Below are positions 1 to 8,610 of a stretch of DNA of 51,411 nucleotides, piece by piece (the first letter of the stretch is position 1; each line of letters starts with the position of its first letter). The notes under the pieces were generated by a model. It saw only the letters and a program-made list of their open reading frames with translations, had not been told where the DNA came from and did no database searches. This DNA comes from an uncultured Nodularia sp. (GTDB taxonomy: Bacteria; Cyanobacteriota; Cyanobacteriia; Cyanobacteriales; Nostocaceae). The position numbers were made by a program, and so were the translations under genes. The DNA lies in the NCBI GenBank assembly GCA_903911355.1, contig CAIWDD010000127.1, positions 1-51,411 on the forward strand, read 5' to 3'.

Positions 1-1278
1 CAAGATTTGCCACTGGTAAATAATCAAGATGATCTAATGTTAGTCATTGAAAAAGTAGAATCTTTAGGATATATACGTAATTTAGAGTTGCATAGTCTCA
101 CAAAATCCGGAGAAGTGAAGAATGTTTTAATATCTTGTGAAGTGCTGGTTTTAGACGGAAAACAGCACGTAATAAGTTTTAGTAAGGATATTACTATGCT
201 CGAACAAACAGAAGCCGCATTGCGAGAAAGTGAAGCCAATTTCCGCAGCGCTTTTAAAGATGCGGGAATCGGTATGGCTTTAGTGGCTATTGATGGTCAA
301 TTCATCCGCGTTAATCAATCCTTATGTGAGATGTTGGGTTACAGTGAAAGCGAGTTATTAAATAAGAGTTTTTTCGGCATTACCCACTATGATGATTTAG
401 AAATATTTCTGAATTTACTCACAAAAATGCTGGCTGGAGAAATTAGCAACCTTCAACTAGAAAAACGTTATATACACAAGGAAGGAAATATAATTTGGGG
501 ATTCTTAAGTGTTTCTTTATTAAGAAACATTAAACAGGAACCTATTTACTTTGTAGTGCAAATTCAAGATATCAGTGAACGTCAGGAAGTAGAGCGGGTA
601 AAAAATGAATTTATTTCGGTTGTTAGCCATGAATTGCGGACACCTCTGACATCTATTAAAGGGGCTTTAGCTATTCTGGAAACCGGGGTTTTAGATGACC
701 AACCATTAGAAAAACAGCAGATGCTGCAAATTGCCATTAATAATAGCGATCGCCTCTTAGATTTGGTCAATGATATCCTAGAATTAGAAAGTTTAACATC
801 TCGTCAAACAAAACTTAATCCGCAGTGGTTTGATGTCACAACTGTGGTCAAACAAGCCATTGAAGACTTACAGCCAATAGCTACAAATGCAGGGATTTTC
901 CTCAAGTTCAATGTTCCCAATATCCAGATATTTGCTGATTTTAGAGCCATTCTGCAAACCTTAACGAATTTATTAGGGAATGCCATTAAGTTTTCCCGAC
1001 CTGATGGTACTGTGGAATTGTCAGTAAGTATGAGTGAGGAAGATATTCTGTTTACGATCACAGATCAAGGTAAAGGTATTCCCCCGGAAAAATTAGAAGC
1101 GATTTTCGGGAGGTTTCAACAAGTTGATGTATCCGACGCTCGCCAAAAAGGTGGTACAGGTTTGGGTCTGGCAATTTGTAGAAGCATTGTTGAAGAACAT
1201 CAGGGTAAAATTTGGGCAGAAAGTGTACTGAATAGTGGCAGTAAATTTTACTTTACTATACCGAGAAAATATCCATGA
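1..1278 (+). CDS. PAS-domain sensor histidine kinase, 5' end outside window
   Basis: Signal-sensing kinase that autophosphorylates on histidine and passes phosphate to a response regulator, probably the next gene. The frame is open from base 1, so the N-terminus is missing; the TTG at 7 is not a credible start. Visible parts, numbered from base 7: the end of a first PAS/PAC unit (to about residue 65), a full PAS-PAC (about 72-195), a HisKA helix with phospho-acceptor H208 in SHELRTPL, then the HATPase_c domain with N-box NLLGNAIKFS and G-boxes DQGKGIP and GTGLGL. No membrane segment is visible, but the missing N-terminus could carry one or further sensor domains. The stop overlaps the next start by 4 bp (ATGA), indicating translational coupling. 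Catalytic motifs look intact. The ligand is unknown. Confidence 0.93.
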   Translation, partial: QDLPLVNNQDDLMLVIEKVESLGYIRNLELHSLTKSGEVKNVLISCEVLVLDGKQHVISFSKDITMLEQTEAALRESEANFRSAFKDAGIGMALVAIDGQFIRVNQSLCEMLGYSESELLNKSFFGITHYDDLEIFLNLLTKMLAGEISNLQLEKRYIHKEGNIIWGFLSVSLLRNIKQEPIYFVVQIQDISERQEVERVKNEFISVVSHELRTPLTSIKGALAILETGVLDDQPLEKQQMLQIAINNSDRLLDLVNDILELESLTSRQTKLNPQWFDVTTVVKQAIEDLQPIATNAGIFLKFNVPNIQIFADFRAILQTLTNLLGNAIKFSRPDGTVELSVSMSEEDILFTITDQGKGIPPEKLEAIFGRFQQVDVSDARQKGGTGLGLAICRSIVEEHQGKIWAESVLNSGSKFYFTIPRKYP

Positions 1279-1664
1279 CAAAAAAAATTTTGATTGTCGA
1301 TGATGAAAAAGATATTTGTGCTGTTTTACGAGTATCTTTAGAAAAGTTTGCCCTTTGGCAGGCAATTGTAGCCACATCCGGAAAAGAAGCTATACTCAAA
1401 GCTAAATTAGAATCCCCCGATGCAATTTTATTAGATGTATCTATGCCAGATATGGATGGTTTTCAAGTCTGGGAAAAGTTACAAGCTGATGCTGCTACCC
1501 AATTGATACCAGTTATTTTAGTAACTGCAAAGGTATTATCAAAAGATCAGAAACATTTTAGCACAATGGGTGTTGCTGGAGTGATTACCAAACCTTTTAA
1601 CCCCGTGACGATTTGGGAGGAAATAGTCAGAATAATATCTGAACATGATCTGAAAATGCAATAA
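1275..1664 (+). CDS. Single-domain CheY-like response regulator
   Basis: Receiver-only response regulator of 129 residues, the likely phosphotransfer partner of the preceding kinase, whose stop it overlaps by 4 bp. The acidic pocket D9-D10, phospho-acceptor D54 (in LLDVSMPD), a conserved threonine in VILVTA and the lysine in ITKPF are all present. There is no DNA-binding or enzymatic output domain, so it probably acts by protein-protein contact, or as an intermediate in a phosphorelay. The start ATG lies inside the end of the kinase gene, which fits coupled translation. The pathway output cannot be inferred from the window. Confidence 0.93.
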   Translation: MTKKILIVDDEKDICAVLRVSLEKFALWQAIVATSGKEAILKAKLESPDAILLDVSMPDMDGFQVWEKLQADAATQLIPVILVTAKVLSKDQKHFSTMGVAGVITKPFNPVTIWEEIVRIISEHDLKMQ

Positions 1665-1778
1665 AATGTCTGAATTCATACAAGCTGCTATATTGATGCT
1701 GCCAAGAAAATCCTAAACATCAATACCTATAATAACAGTATGGTATTTTTTGACGCCAAGAGATGCAGTGGTGAGCAT

Positions 1779-2138
1779 TTACCTGGTTTTAGTCATTTCA
1801 ATACTAATTCTGCCACCAAAATCAGGAATAGGCGCGGCGGGTTTACTGAGAATGACCTGCACTTTTGTGACGCGATCGCACTTTTCCAGCATAGAATCAG
1901 CGATCACACTTACTAATTTTTCTACTAAAGCAAACTTAGCTGTTTTTACCAGATGTTGTATGGAACTAATGACAGTGCGATAATCTATAGTATCTTCAAT
2001 GGCATCAGTCTTAGCAACGGTGGACATATCTAACCATAACTTCACATCCACCTCAAACCACTGTCCTAATACCTGTTCTTCTGGTAGATATCCAGTGTAA
2101 CCATAGCAGCGAATATTAGTTAAATGAATGCAATCCAT
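1779..2138 (-). CDS. folB: Dihydroneopterin aldolase
   Basis: Folate biosynthesis enzyme that cleaves 7,8-dihydroneopterin to 6-hydroxymethyl-dihydropterin and glycolaldehyde; cytosolic and usually octameric. The 119-residue length is standard. The sequence begins with the family pattern DCIHLTNIRCYGYTG, then an E20-E21 pair (substrate-anchoring glutamate) followed by Q-x3-F-x-VDV. The C-terminal VILSKPAAPIP contains K99, matching the conserved catalytic lysine. It is transcribed divergently from menD, with 90-95 bp between starts. No other folate gene is nearby. Confidence 0.93.
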   Translation of the reverse strand: MDCIHLTNIRCYGYTGYLPEEQVLGQWFEVDVKLWLDMSTVAKTDAIEDTIDYRTVISSIQHLVKTAKFALVEKLVSVIADSMLEKCDRVTKVQVILSKPAAPIPDFGGRISIEMTKTR

Positions 2139-2233
2139 AAGACCTTGAGAGTAAATTTGACATTTAGCGGAGACTGGAAAACTTCAACTTTCCCAGAGAA
2201 ATTTGCCAGAGAATTTCAAATGATAGGGTGGCT

Positions 2234-3994
2234 ATGCTTGATTTAACACCAGCCTATGAGAATGTTAATCAACTTTGGGCTTACATATTGACCGAGACAC
2301 TCAAACGCTTGGGATTGAACTGTGTAGTCATTTGTCCTGGTTCCCGTTCTACACCTTTAGTAGTCGCCTTTGTCCAACAAATACCTGGTATTGAAGCCAT
2401 TTCTATTCTTGATGAGCGTTCAGCCGCTTTTTTCGCCTTGGGAAGAGCCAAAGCCACCGGGGTTCCTGTAGCATTGGTTTGCACATCTGGAACCGCAGGA
2501 GCGAATTTTTACCCCGCAATCATTGAGGCCCAAGAAAGTCGTGTACCATTGTTAGTGTTAACCAGCGATCGACCACAAGAATTAAGAAATTGTCATTCGG
2601 GGCAAACCATAGACCAAGTAAAATTATATAGTAATTACCCAAACTGGCAAGCAGAGTTAGCTATACCCTCCCCAGACTTGAAAATGCTCGGTTATCTCCG
2701 ACAAACCATCATTCATGCTTGGGAGCGCTGTCAAATTCCCACACAGGGGCCAGTTCATTTAAATATTCCCTTCCGTGACCCCCTTGCACCGATTCCCGAT
2801 GGAACTGACTTGAGGAATTTACAGTCAAACTTACACCCAGAAACCTTTTTTGCCGGTGTAGGAAAGACTAACCTGATTCCCCACTCCCCATTCCCCATTC
2901 CCCAACAGTGGTTACAATCTGAACGCGGGATCATCATCGCCGGTGTCGCTCAACCCCAAAAAGCCGAGAAATATTGTCAAGCGATCGCCGATCTTTCCCA
3001 AACACTCAACTGGCCTGTTTTAGCTGAGGGACTTTCCCCACTCAGAAATTATGCTAGCCTCAACCCATACTTAATTTCCACCTATGACATCATTTTACGT
3101 AATCAGAAACTTGCCCAAGAATTAACCCCAGAAATAGTAATTCAAATTGGCGAAATGCCTACCAGTAAAGAACTACGTCACTGGCTATCTACGACCCAAC
3201 CCCAATACTGGATAATTGATAGTAGTTATCAAGACCTAGACCCTTTACATGGAAAAACCACCCATTTAAGGATATCTGTAGAAAATATATATGACCGGGG
3301 AGCAGTGAATAGTCACCCAGGGATTTATTTACAAAAATGGTGTTATCTAGAAATACAATTACGAAAAAATATTGATGAAATATTTGCGAATATAGACGAA
3401 ATAATTGAAAGTAAAATCTCGTGGGTAATTTCGCAAAATCTCCCCCCACTAACACCCTTATTTATTTCTAATAGTATGCCGGTCAGGGATGTAGAATATT
3501 TCTGGAAACCGAATAACTTAGGTGTGCAACCTTATTTTAACCGAGGTGCAAATGGTATTGATGGCATACTATCCACAGCATTAGGAATTGCACACCATCA
3601 GCAAAGTAGTGTGCTGTTAACAGGGGACTTGGCCTTATTACATGATACCAACGGATTTTTAATTAAAAACAAATTCCTAGGACATTTGACCATTGTGTTA
3701 ATTAATAACAATGGTGGGGGTATTTTTGAAATGTTACCCATAGCCAAATTTGATCCACCATTTGAAGAATTTTTTGCCACTCCCCAGAATATAGATTTTG
3801 CTCGGTTATGTGCTACATACAATGTACCCCATGAGTTGATTAGTTCTTGGGAAAAGTTACAAGAGAAATTGTCTGTTTTACCAAATAAGGGAATTAGAGT
3901 TTTAGAAGTCAGGACAAATAGAAAATTAGATGCTCAATGGAGAAAAGAAAGTTTAGAGAAATTAGCGCTAGATATTGCAGTGCATCTCTTGTAA
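2234..3994 (+). CDS. menD: SEPHCHC synthase, menaquinone/phylloquinone pathway
   Basis: Thiamine-diphosphate enzyme joining 2-oxoglutarate to isochorismate; in cyanobacteria it serves phylloquinone synthesis for photosystem I. The N-terminal domain has the MenD signatures CPGSRSTPL, DERSAAFFALG and CTSGTAGANFYPA. The C-terminal ThDP domain has NRGANGIDGILSTALG and GDLALLHDTNG, with INNNGGGIFEMLP completing the metal/ThDP site. About 586 residues, normal for the family. I chose ATG 2234; GTG 2228 is in frame two codons upstream, and neither has a clear Shine-Dalgarno. Four ATTCCCC-type heptamers at 2876-2903 lie inside the gene and encode a Pro-rich linker (IPHSPFPIPQQW) between domains without breaking the frame. 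menB follows in the same direction. Confidence 0.95.
   Translation: MLDLTPAYENVNQLWAYILTETLKRLGLNCVVICPGSRSTPLVVAFVQQIPGIEAISILDERSAAFFALGRAKATGVPVALVCTSGTAGANFYPAIIEAQESRVPLLVLTSDRPQELRNCHSGQTIDQVKLYSNYPNWQAELAIPSPDLKMLGYLRQTIIHAWERCQIPTQGPVHLNIPFRDPLAPIPDGTDLRNLQSNLHPETFFAGVGKTNLIPHSPFPIPQQWLQSERGIIIAGVAQPQKAEKYCQAIADLSQTLNWPVLAEGLSPLRNYASLNPYLISTYDIILRNQKLAQELTPEIVIQIGEMPTSKELRHWLSTTQPQYWIIDSSYQDLDPLHGKTTHLRISVENIYDRGAVNSHPGIYLQKWCYLEIQLRKNIDEIFANIDEIIESKISWVISQNLPPLTPLFISNSMPVRDVEYFWKPNNLGVQPYFNRGANGIDGILSTALGIAHHQQSSVLLTGDLALLHDTNGFLIKNKFLGHLTIVLINNNGGGIFEMLPIAKFDPPFEEFFATPQNIDFARLCATYNVPHELISSWEKLQEKLSVLPNKGIRVLEVRTNRKLDAQWRKESLEKLALDIAVHLL
2876..2903. repeat. Heptamer short tandem repeat inside menD
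   Basis: Four consecutive heptamers: ATTCCCC, ACTCCCC, ATTCCCC, ATTCCCC. The same motif class occurs between genes in this window and is characteristic of filamentous cyanobacteria. Here it is translated and lengthens an interdomain linker of MenD. Confidence 0.9.
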
Positions 3995-4083
3995 GCTAAA
4001 CTAGCAGCGGGAAAGATGCCCACAGCACAAGATACAAAAGTTACTCACATAAAATTCTCAATTCTTATCTTACTATATACATC

Positions 4084-4917
4084 ATGCACATTAACTGGCA
4101 AGTAGCCAAAAACTACGAAGATATACTGTATCACAAAACCGATGGCATTGCTAAAATTACCATTAACCGTCCCCATAAACGCAATGCCTTCCGTCCCAAA
4201 ACCGTCTTTGAACTGTATGACGCTTTCTGTGATGCCCGAGAAGATACTAGTATAGGCGTAGTTCTATTTACTGGTGGTGGACCACACACTGATGGTAAAT
4301 ACGCTTTCTGTTCTGGGGGAGATCAAAGTGTCCGAGGACAGGCCGGTTATGTTGACGATGCTGGGATTCCCCGCTTAAACGTCTTAGACTTGCAGCGCCT
4401 GATTCGTTCTATGCCAAAAGTGGTAATTGCTTTAGTAGCTGGTTATGCTGTGGGTGGTGGACACGTGCTGCACTTGATTTGTGACCTCACCATTGCCGCT
4501 GATAATGCTATTTTTGGACAGACTGGCCCTAAAGTAGGCAGTTTTGACGGTGGTTTTGGTGCTAGTTATCTCGCCCGTATTGTGGGACAAAAAAAAGCAC
4601 GGGAAATTTGGTTTTTATGCCGCCAATATAATGCACAACAAGCTCTAGATATGGGTTTAATTAATTGTATTGTCCCAGTAGAACAACTAGAAGCTGAAGG
4701 TATTCAATGGGCGCAAGAAATTTTAGAAAAAAGTCCGATTGCAATTCGGTGTCTAAAAGCAGCATTCAACGCTGATTGTGACGGACAAGCTGGTTTACAA
4801 GAACTGGCCGGAAACGCCACTTTACTGTATTACATGACAGAAGAGGGTTCTGAGGGAAAACAAGCCTTTTTAGAAAAACGTCCCCCGAATTTTCGCACCT
4901 TTCCTTGGCTACCTTAA
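4084..4917 (+). CDS. menB: 1,4-dihydroxy-2-naphthoyl-CoA synthase
   Basis: Crotonase-fold enzyme that cyclises o-succinylbenzoyl-CoA to 1,4-dihydroxy-2-naphthoyl-CoA, late in phylloquinone synthesis. 277 residues, typical of MenB. Visible signatures: [17 protein letters not shown], the CoA-binding/oxyanion motif [31 protein letters not shown], and [15 protein letters not shown], with the MenB-specific serine/aspartate region that separates it from ordinary enoyl-CoA hydratases. The C-terminus ends in [12 protein letters not shown], normal for MenB. It lies 89 bp after menD on the same strand, so co-transcription is plausible. Convergent with the next minus-strand gene, 29 bp away. Confidence 0.96.
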   Translation: MHINWQVAKNYEDILYHKTDGIAKITINRPHKRNAFRPKTVFELYDAFCDAREDTSIGVVLFTGGGPHTDGKYAFCSGGDQSVRGQAGYVDDAGIPRLNVLDLQRLIRSMPKVVIALVAGYAVGGGHVLHLICDLTIAADNAIFGQTGPKVGSFDGGFGASYLARIVGQKKAREIWFLCRQYNAQQALDMGLINCIVPVEQLEAEGIQWAQEILEKSPIAIRCLKAAFNADCDGQAGLQELAGNATLLYYMTEEGSEGKQAFLEKRPPNFRTFPWLP

Positions 4918-4946
4918 AATGTCGATACTTAATGGCTAGATAAATA

Positions 4947-5261
4947 CTATATTTGCGCCATCTGAGTCTTAGCCTCCTGGGAAGTGTGGGTAGTTATTTC
5001 CTCTACAGGGGCAATCATAGTATTCTCTGGATGTGTAGCCAGAGTTGGTGAAGAACCTAAAACTCTTGTTGCATCTGGTAAACCCCAAGCGTCTTCCAAC
5101 GTTTCCCAAGAAGGTGCAAAAGGTGGAAGCGCCAAAGAGCAAGCTTTCCAACTTGCTTGTACGGGGCTTCCTAACTTCTGACACATTCCGCCTCGGCGAC
5201 CTTCTGGCTGGTAATGACGACAATATCTACAGGCAGATGTCAAGGATTTAATGGGTTTCAT
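4947..5261 (-). CDS. Small Cys4 protein, cyanobacterial hypothetical
   Basis: Not recognised by function. 104 residues. The N-terminal half carries four cysteines, C11, C14, C27 and C41 (CRYCRHY, GGMCQ, WKACSL), a spacing that suits a zinc or other metal site. This is followed by a Pro/Trp-rich stretch (LPPFAPSWETLEDAW) and a polar, probably disordered tail. No signal peptide or membrane helix. The minus-strand frame is preferred over overlapping plus-strand frames because the cysteine motif and compositional change look like a real protein. The 29-bp convergent spacing to menB also fits a real gene end. Function is open. Confidence 0.7.
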   Translation of the reverse strand: MKPIKSLTSACRYCRHYQPEGRRGGMCQKLGSPVQASWKACSLALPPFAPSWETLEDAWGLPDATRVLGSSPTLATHPENTMIAPVEEITTHTSQEAKTQMAQI

Positions 5262-5625
5262 TGGGGTTCATCTTTAAATGCAATTTATGATTAATTTCTA
5301 TTGTTCTTATATTGTGCCTTTATATATAAATAGGTAAGATCACCAAAAAGTCATTATTTTACCTAGGTTTCAGCGATCCCCACCCAGGGATCAACTTTAC
5401 GATCTCTTTATATTCTTGTTATATATGTAAATGATCACAGGAGTGGGTACACGCTTATTTAAGACTAAAAACCGCTAGGGATCAAAGATAAAGTTAGTAT
5501 CATGGATTTAAATTAAATCCTAAATTGACGAATCGGGTATGGTCGGTGTCATGAAATCTCCCAGTTTACTCAAGATAAACGGCAGACTTTAAAATAAACT
5601 CATATAGTTATTAACTCATAAAGAT
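5262..5625. other. Intergenic region, 364 bp
   Basis: Lies upstream of the Cys4 gene and downstream of the DUF721 gene, both on the minus strand. AT-rich; the part near 5262-5340 should contain the Cys4 gene promoter. It holds a 17-nt inverted repeat at 5504-5520 (GGATTTAA-A-TTAAATCC). I find no convincing ORF or RNA gene. Confidence 0.5.
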
Positions 5626-6168
5626 TTAAAACTGCTTGGAAACACAAACACAACACACACCCCAACGTTGGAGTTCACCGGGTGGGGTGGGAGCTTGACA
5701 CTGCGGACAAAGGGGTAAGCCATGCGATCGCCCTTGCATTCTTTTAGCCCAGGATGCAAAAGCCATCTTGGGATTCTCAATAGTGGGTGTAGTCTCACTC
5801 GGTGAACTACTGACATCACCCAGATAACTGGGATGCTCCTGTGGGATAATACTTATGGGCTGTAAGTAATCTGGAAGAGGCTGCCAATCTTTAGTGGAAA
5901 AGCGAATATCTACCAACGGCTCAGACAAATTTTGATTTAACTTTAAAAGCACAGTGGTGCGTCCAAATGTCATGTTCTGCGCCCAAGCAGCGCTAGAAGT
6001 TGCTACGAATAAAACATGACGCTGAATTGATAACGGACGCGTATGGGTAGCAGCCACTTTTCCCACAATATCTGGCCATAACTCTAGCAAGCGCTGCAAG
6101 GGTTGTTCTTGCCATTTGGCTTGTTGTTTTAGACCATCTAAAATATGATTTACCGACTTAAACGACAT
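5626..6168 (-). CDS. DUF721 / DciA-type replicative helicase loader candidate
   Basis: 180 residues. The N-terminal half fits the DUF721 domain: SVNHILDGLKQQ, an LLELWPDIVG motif, a THTRPLSI segment and LFVATSSAAWAQNMTF. DUF721 includes DciA, the ancestral bacterial partner that delivers DnaB helicase; cyanobacteria lack DnaC, so this is the natural role to propose, though orthology needs testing. A linker of about 70 residues leads to a C-terminal zinc-ribbon-like cluster (CPQCQAP, then GVCCVC), unlike the short DciA of many bacteria. dnaB is in the same window at 15.3-16.7 kb but is not adjacent. The HIP1 site in the linker region is ordinary for this genome. Confidence 0.8.
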   Translation of the reverse strand: MSFKSVNHILDGLKQQAKWQEQPLQRLLELWPDIVGKVAATHTRPLSIQRHVLFVATSSAAWAQNMTFGRTTVLLKLNQNLSEPLVDIRFSTKDWQPLPDYLQPISIIPQEHPSYLGDVSSSPSETTPTIENPKMAFASWAKRMQGRSHGLPLCPQCQAPTPPGELQRWGVCCVCVSKQF

Positions 6169-6414
6169 CTTGAGAGATTGGAATTTTTTCAGACCTATTT
6201 AAAATAGTGGCACATAAATATTTTAGCTAAAACACACCTGGTTTAAATATTCCCCCAGGAAGCTAAAAGTCTAGGATAGGATGAAGACAATGATGAAGAC
6301 AATATTTATCATTTATCCGGCTGAGTCCATGGGTATTGGATATTGCATTCTTTTTGCCTAGTACTTAGTTTCCATTCCACGGCACTGTGGACAAAACATC
6401 AATGGAGAGTCAAC

Positions 6415-7104
6415 ATGGAAATTATCAAGCGTATCCTGCGGATAATTCGCGCTAATATCAATAGCTTGCTAGGTAATGCCGAAGATCCAGAGAAAATTCT
6501 CGAACAAGCCGTCATGGAGATGCAGGACAACTTGGTGCGATTACGACAAGGAGTCGCACAGGCCATCGCCACTCAAAAACGCACCGAAAGACAGGCCGCT
6601 GGCGCACAATCAACATCAGAAGAATGGTATCGCCGCGCTCAATTAGCACTACAACAAGGAAATGAACTTTTAGCACGGGAAGCTTTAACTAAACGCAAAG
6701 CTTATCAAGAAACCGCTACGGCTCTATCTAGTCAAATAGAGCAGCAAAATGACATAGTAGCTAGACTAAAAAAAGATATGCGATCGCTAGAGTTAAAAAT
6801 CGGCGAGGCGAAAACCAAAAAAGATATGTATATAGCTCGCGCCCGTTCCGCTGAGGCTGCTGTGCGACTCCAGGATATGCTCGATACTACCTCCCCTACC
6901 AGTAGTCTCAATGCCTTTGAGCGCATGGAAGATAAAGTTTTGCAAATTGAAGCCCAATCAGAAGCCATGGCCCAACTGGGTACTGACGACTTACAAAAAC
7001 AATTCGATTCCCTAGAAGCTGCTAGTGACATCGATAGGGAATTAGCAGCCCTCAAAGGTCAGGTGTTAAATCAACAGCAATTACCTGAGAGTCAAGACCG
7101 CTAA
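6415..7104 (+). CDS. pspA: PspA/IM30 family protein (PspA-like paralogue)
   Basis: Membrane-stress protein of the ESCRT-III/PspA superfamily that assembles on the inner face of membranes. 229 residues from ATG 6415; the frame extends upstream to 6343 but those residues do not resemble the family, while MEIIKRILRIIRANINSLL is the usual amphipathic first helix. Almost entirely coiled-coil. NAEDPEKILEQAVMEMQ and LRQGVAQAIATQKRTERQ match its neighbour closely. It ends about 28 residues earlier than the next gene and lacks the Vipp1 C-terminal helix, so it is the PspA-type member of the pair. The two genes are 161 bp apart on the same strand, pointing to tandem duplication. Confidence 0.9.
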   Translation: MEIIKRILRIIRANINSLLGNAEDPEKILEQAVMEMQDNLVRLRQGVAQAIATQKRTERQAAGAQSTSEEWYRRAQLALQQGNELLAREALTKRKAYQETATALSSQIEQQNDIVARLKKDMRSLELKIGEAKTKKDMYIARARSAEAAVRLQDMLDTTSPTSSLNAFERMEDKVLQIEAQSEAMAQLGTDDLQKQFDSLEAASDIDRELAALKGQVLNQQQLPESQDR

Positions 7105-7124
7105 ACATTGGGCAATGAGCACAA

Positions 7125-7140
7125 TTAAGATATATCTTAA
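7125..7140. repeat. Perfect 16-bp palindrome between pspA and vipp1
   Basis: TTAAGATATATCTTAA is self-complementary. It lies 20 bp after the pspA stop. It could be a weak hairpin or a dimeric regulator site; there is no U-tract to support a terminator. Confidence 0.5.
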
Positions 7141-7265
7141 ATAATAACGGGCGTCGGGAGGTAGGGAACCAAGCCGGAAAAATTACATTGAAATAGACAG
7201 CTACTAAAATAGTAAAAAAGAAAACTTAATCACAAAACGCGTCCACTGCCAAAGGAAAAAAAATT

Positions 7266-8039
7266 ATGGGATTATTTGATCGGATTAAACGAGTAGTCAG
7301 TTCTAACCTCAACGACTTGGTGAATAAAGCTGAAGACCCAGAAAAAATGCTGGAACAAGCTATCCTGGAAATGCAGCAAGACTTGGTACAGTTGCGTCAA
7401 GGTGTAGCTCAGGCGATCGCTGCTCAAAAACGCACTCAGACACAGTACAATGAGTCCCAAAATGAAATCAACAAGTGGCAACGCAATGCTCAATTAGCCC
7501 TGCAAAAGGGCGATGAAAACCTAGCACGACAAGCTCTGGAACGTAAAAAGAGTTTTAGTGATACCAGTCTGGCTCTCAAAACTAGCTTAGATCAGCAAAC
7601 CACTCAAACTGAAACCCTCAAGCGCAACTTAATGCAGCTAGAAAGCAAGATTTCTGAAGCCAAAACCAAAAAAGAAATGCTCAAAGCTCGCATTACCTCT
7701 GCCAAAGCCCAAGAGCAACTGGAAGGTATGGTGCGGGGGATGAGCACCAGCAGCGCCATGGCTGCATTTGAGCGCATGGAAGAAAAGGTCTTGATGCAAG
7801 AAGCCCGCGCCCAAGCCGGAGCGGAGTTGGCTGGTGCGGATTTAGAAACCCAATTTGCCCAGTTGGAAAGTAGCGATGTTGATGATGAGTTAGCAGCATT
7901 GAAGGCACAAATGCTACCACCTGCGGCAGCACCCAACCAACCACAAATATCACCACAAAAAGACAGCAGCGCTGCCAAATCTCATGATGTTGTTGATGCC
8001 GACTTAGAAGCCCTGAAAAGGCAATTAGATCAAATGTAA
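7266..8039 (+). CDS. vipp1: Vipp1 / IM30, thylakoid membrane maintenance protein
   Basis: Membrane-remodelling protein required for thylakoid biogenesis and maintenance in cyanobacteria and chloroplasts; forms large rings and rods on membranes. 257 residues. It begins MGLFDRIKRVVSSNLNDLV (amphipathic helix) followed by KAEDPEKMLEQAILEMQQDL, then long coiled-coil helices. The C-terminal extension after about residue 219 has a Pro/Gln linker and a final helix DVVDADLEALKRQLDQM, the hallmark separating Vipp1 from PspA. The upstream gap contains AAGGAAAAAAAATT before ATG 7266 (a weak A-rich SD) and a 16-bp palindrome at 7125-7140. Paralogous to the gene just upstream. Confidence 0.94.
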   Translation: MGLFDRIKRVVSSNLNDLVNKAEDPEKMLEQAILEMQQDLVQLRQGVAQAIAAQKRTQTQYNESQNEINKWQRNAQLALQKGDENLARQALERKKSFSDTSLALKTSLDQQTTQTETLKRNLMQLESKISEAKTKKEMLKARITSAKAQEQLEGMVRGMSTSSAMAAFERMEEKVLMQEARAQAGAELAGADLETQFAQLESSDVDDELAALKAQMLPPAAAPNQPQISPQKDSSAAKSHDVVDADLEALKRQLDQM

Positions 8040-8070
8040 GGCATATTTACTCACAGTGCTTTTAAGTAAT

Positions 8071-8092
8071 TCCCACAGCCTCCGTTGTGGGA
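8071..8092 (+). terminator. Possible hairpin after vipp1
   Basis: TCCCACA (8071-8077) pairs with TGTGGGA (8086-8092) across an 8-nt loop, 32 bp after the vipp1 stop. A following U-run is lacking, so intrinsic termination is only a possibility. Confidence 0.35.
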
Positions 8093-8229
8093 TGTTACAT
8101 GAGCATTCAACTATTTTTCGCTTCTAATCACCATCAACTATAAAGCTTTACATTAATAACAGTATCCAGCACTTTTAAGATAAAGTATTGTGTGTGAACT
8201 TTGATTAATGTCACTTAATGGAGACTGTC

Positions 8230-8565
8230 ATGAGTGAAGGCGTAATCACCATAACTGATAATGAATTTGAATCAGAAGTATTGCAGTCCGAGCAACCTGT
8301 GTTGGTTTACTTTTGGGCTTCCTGGTGTGGCCCATGTAAATTGATGTCGCCCTTAATTAACCTTGCGGCTACCGAATACAGCGATCGCCTGAAAATAGTT
8401 AAAATGGAGGTCGATCCTAACCCCACCACCGTAAAAAACTACCAAGTAGAAGGTGTACCAGCCTTTAGACTCGTTCAGGGAGAAAAGCTATTAGCATCCA
8501 CAGAAGGAGCGATTGGCAAAGACAGATTACTTCAGTTTTTAGATAAACACTTAAGTAATAATTAG
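8230..8565 (+). CDS. Thioredoxin
   Basis: Small dithiol-disulfide oxidoreductase, 111 residues from ATG 8230, cytosolic. The active site WASWCGPCK is complete, followed by the usual LINLAATEYSDRLKIVKMEVDPNP and the cis-proline region VEGVPAFRL. I chose ATG 8230 over ATG 8218 because GGAG at 8220-8223 lies six bases before it and would overlap the upstream start. Cyanobacteria have several thioredoxins; which type this is (m, x, y or other) cannot be settled by eye. The downstream aminotransferase is co-directional, separated by a heptamer repeat. Confidence 0.93.
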   Translation: MSEGVITITDNEFESEVLQSEQPVLVYFWASWCGPCKLMSPLINLAATEYSDRLKIVKMEVDPNPTTVKNYQVEGVPAFRLVQGEKLLASTEGAIGKDRLLQFLDKHLSNN

Positions 8566-8582
8566 TCTAGGGGCAGTAGCTA

Positions 8583-8610
8583 ACTAATGACTAAGGACTA
8601 ATGACTAATA
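8583..8610. repeat. Heptamer short tandem repeat over an aminotransferase start
   Basis: Four tandem units, ACTAATG, ACTAAGG, ACTAATG, ACTAATA, end exactly at the ATG of 8610. A spurious in-frame ATG at 8601 is created by the third unit. Same class of heptamer repeats as in menD and at 15247. Confidence 0.88.

Noticed and set aside
4984-5251. Plus-strand and second minus-frame ORFs over the Cys4 gene
   Set aside because: They lack motifs and overlap the frame with the regular cysteine pattern; treated as shadow frames.
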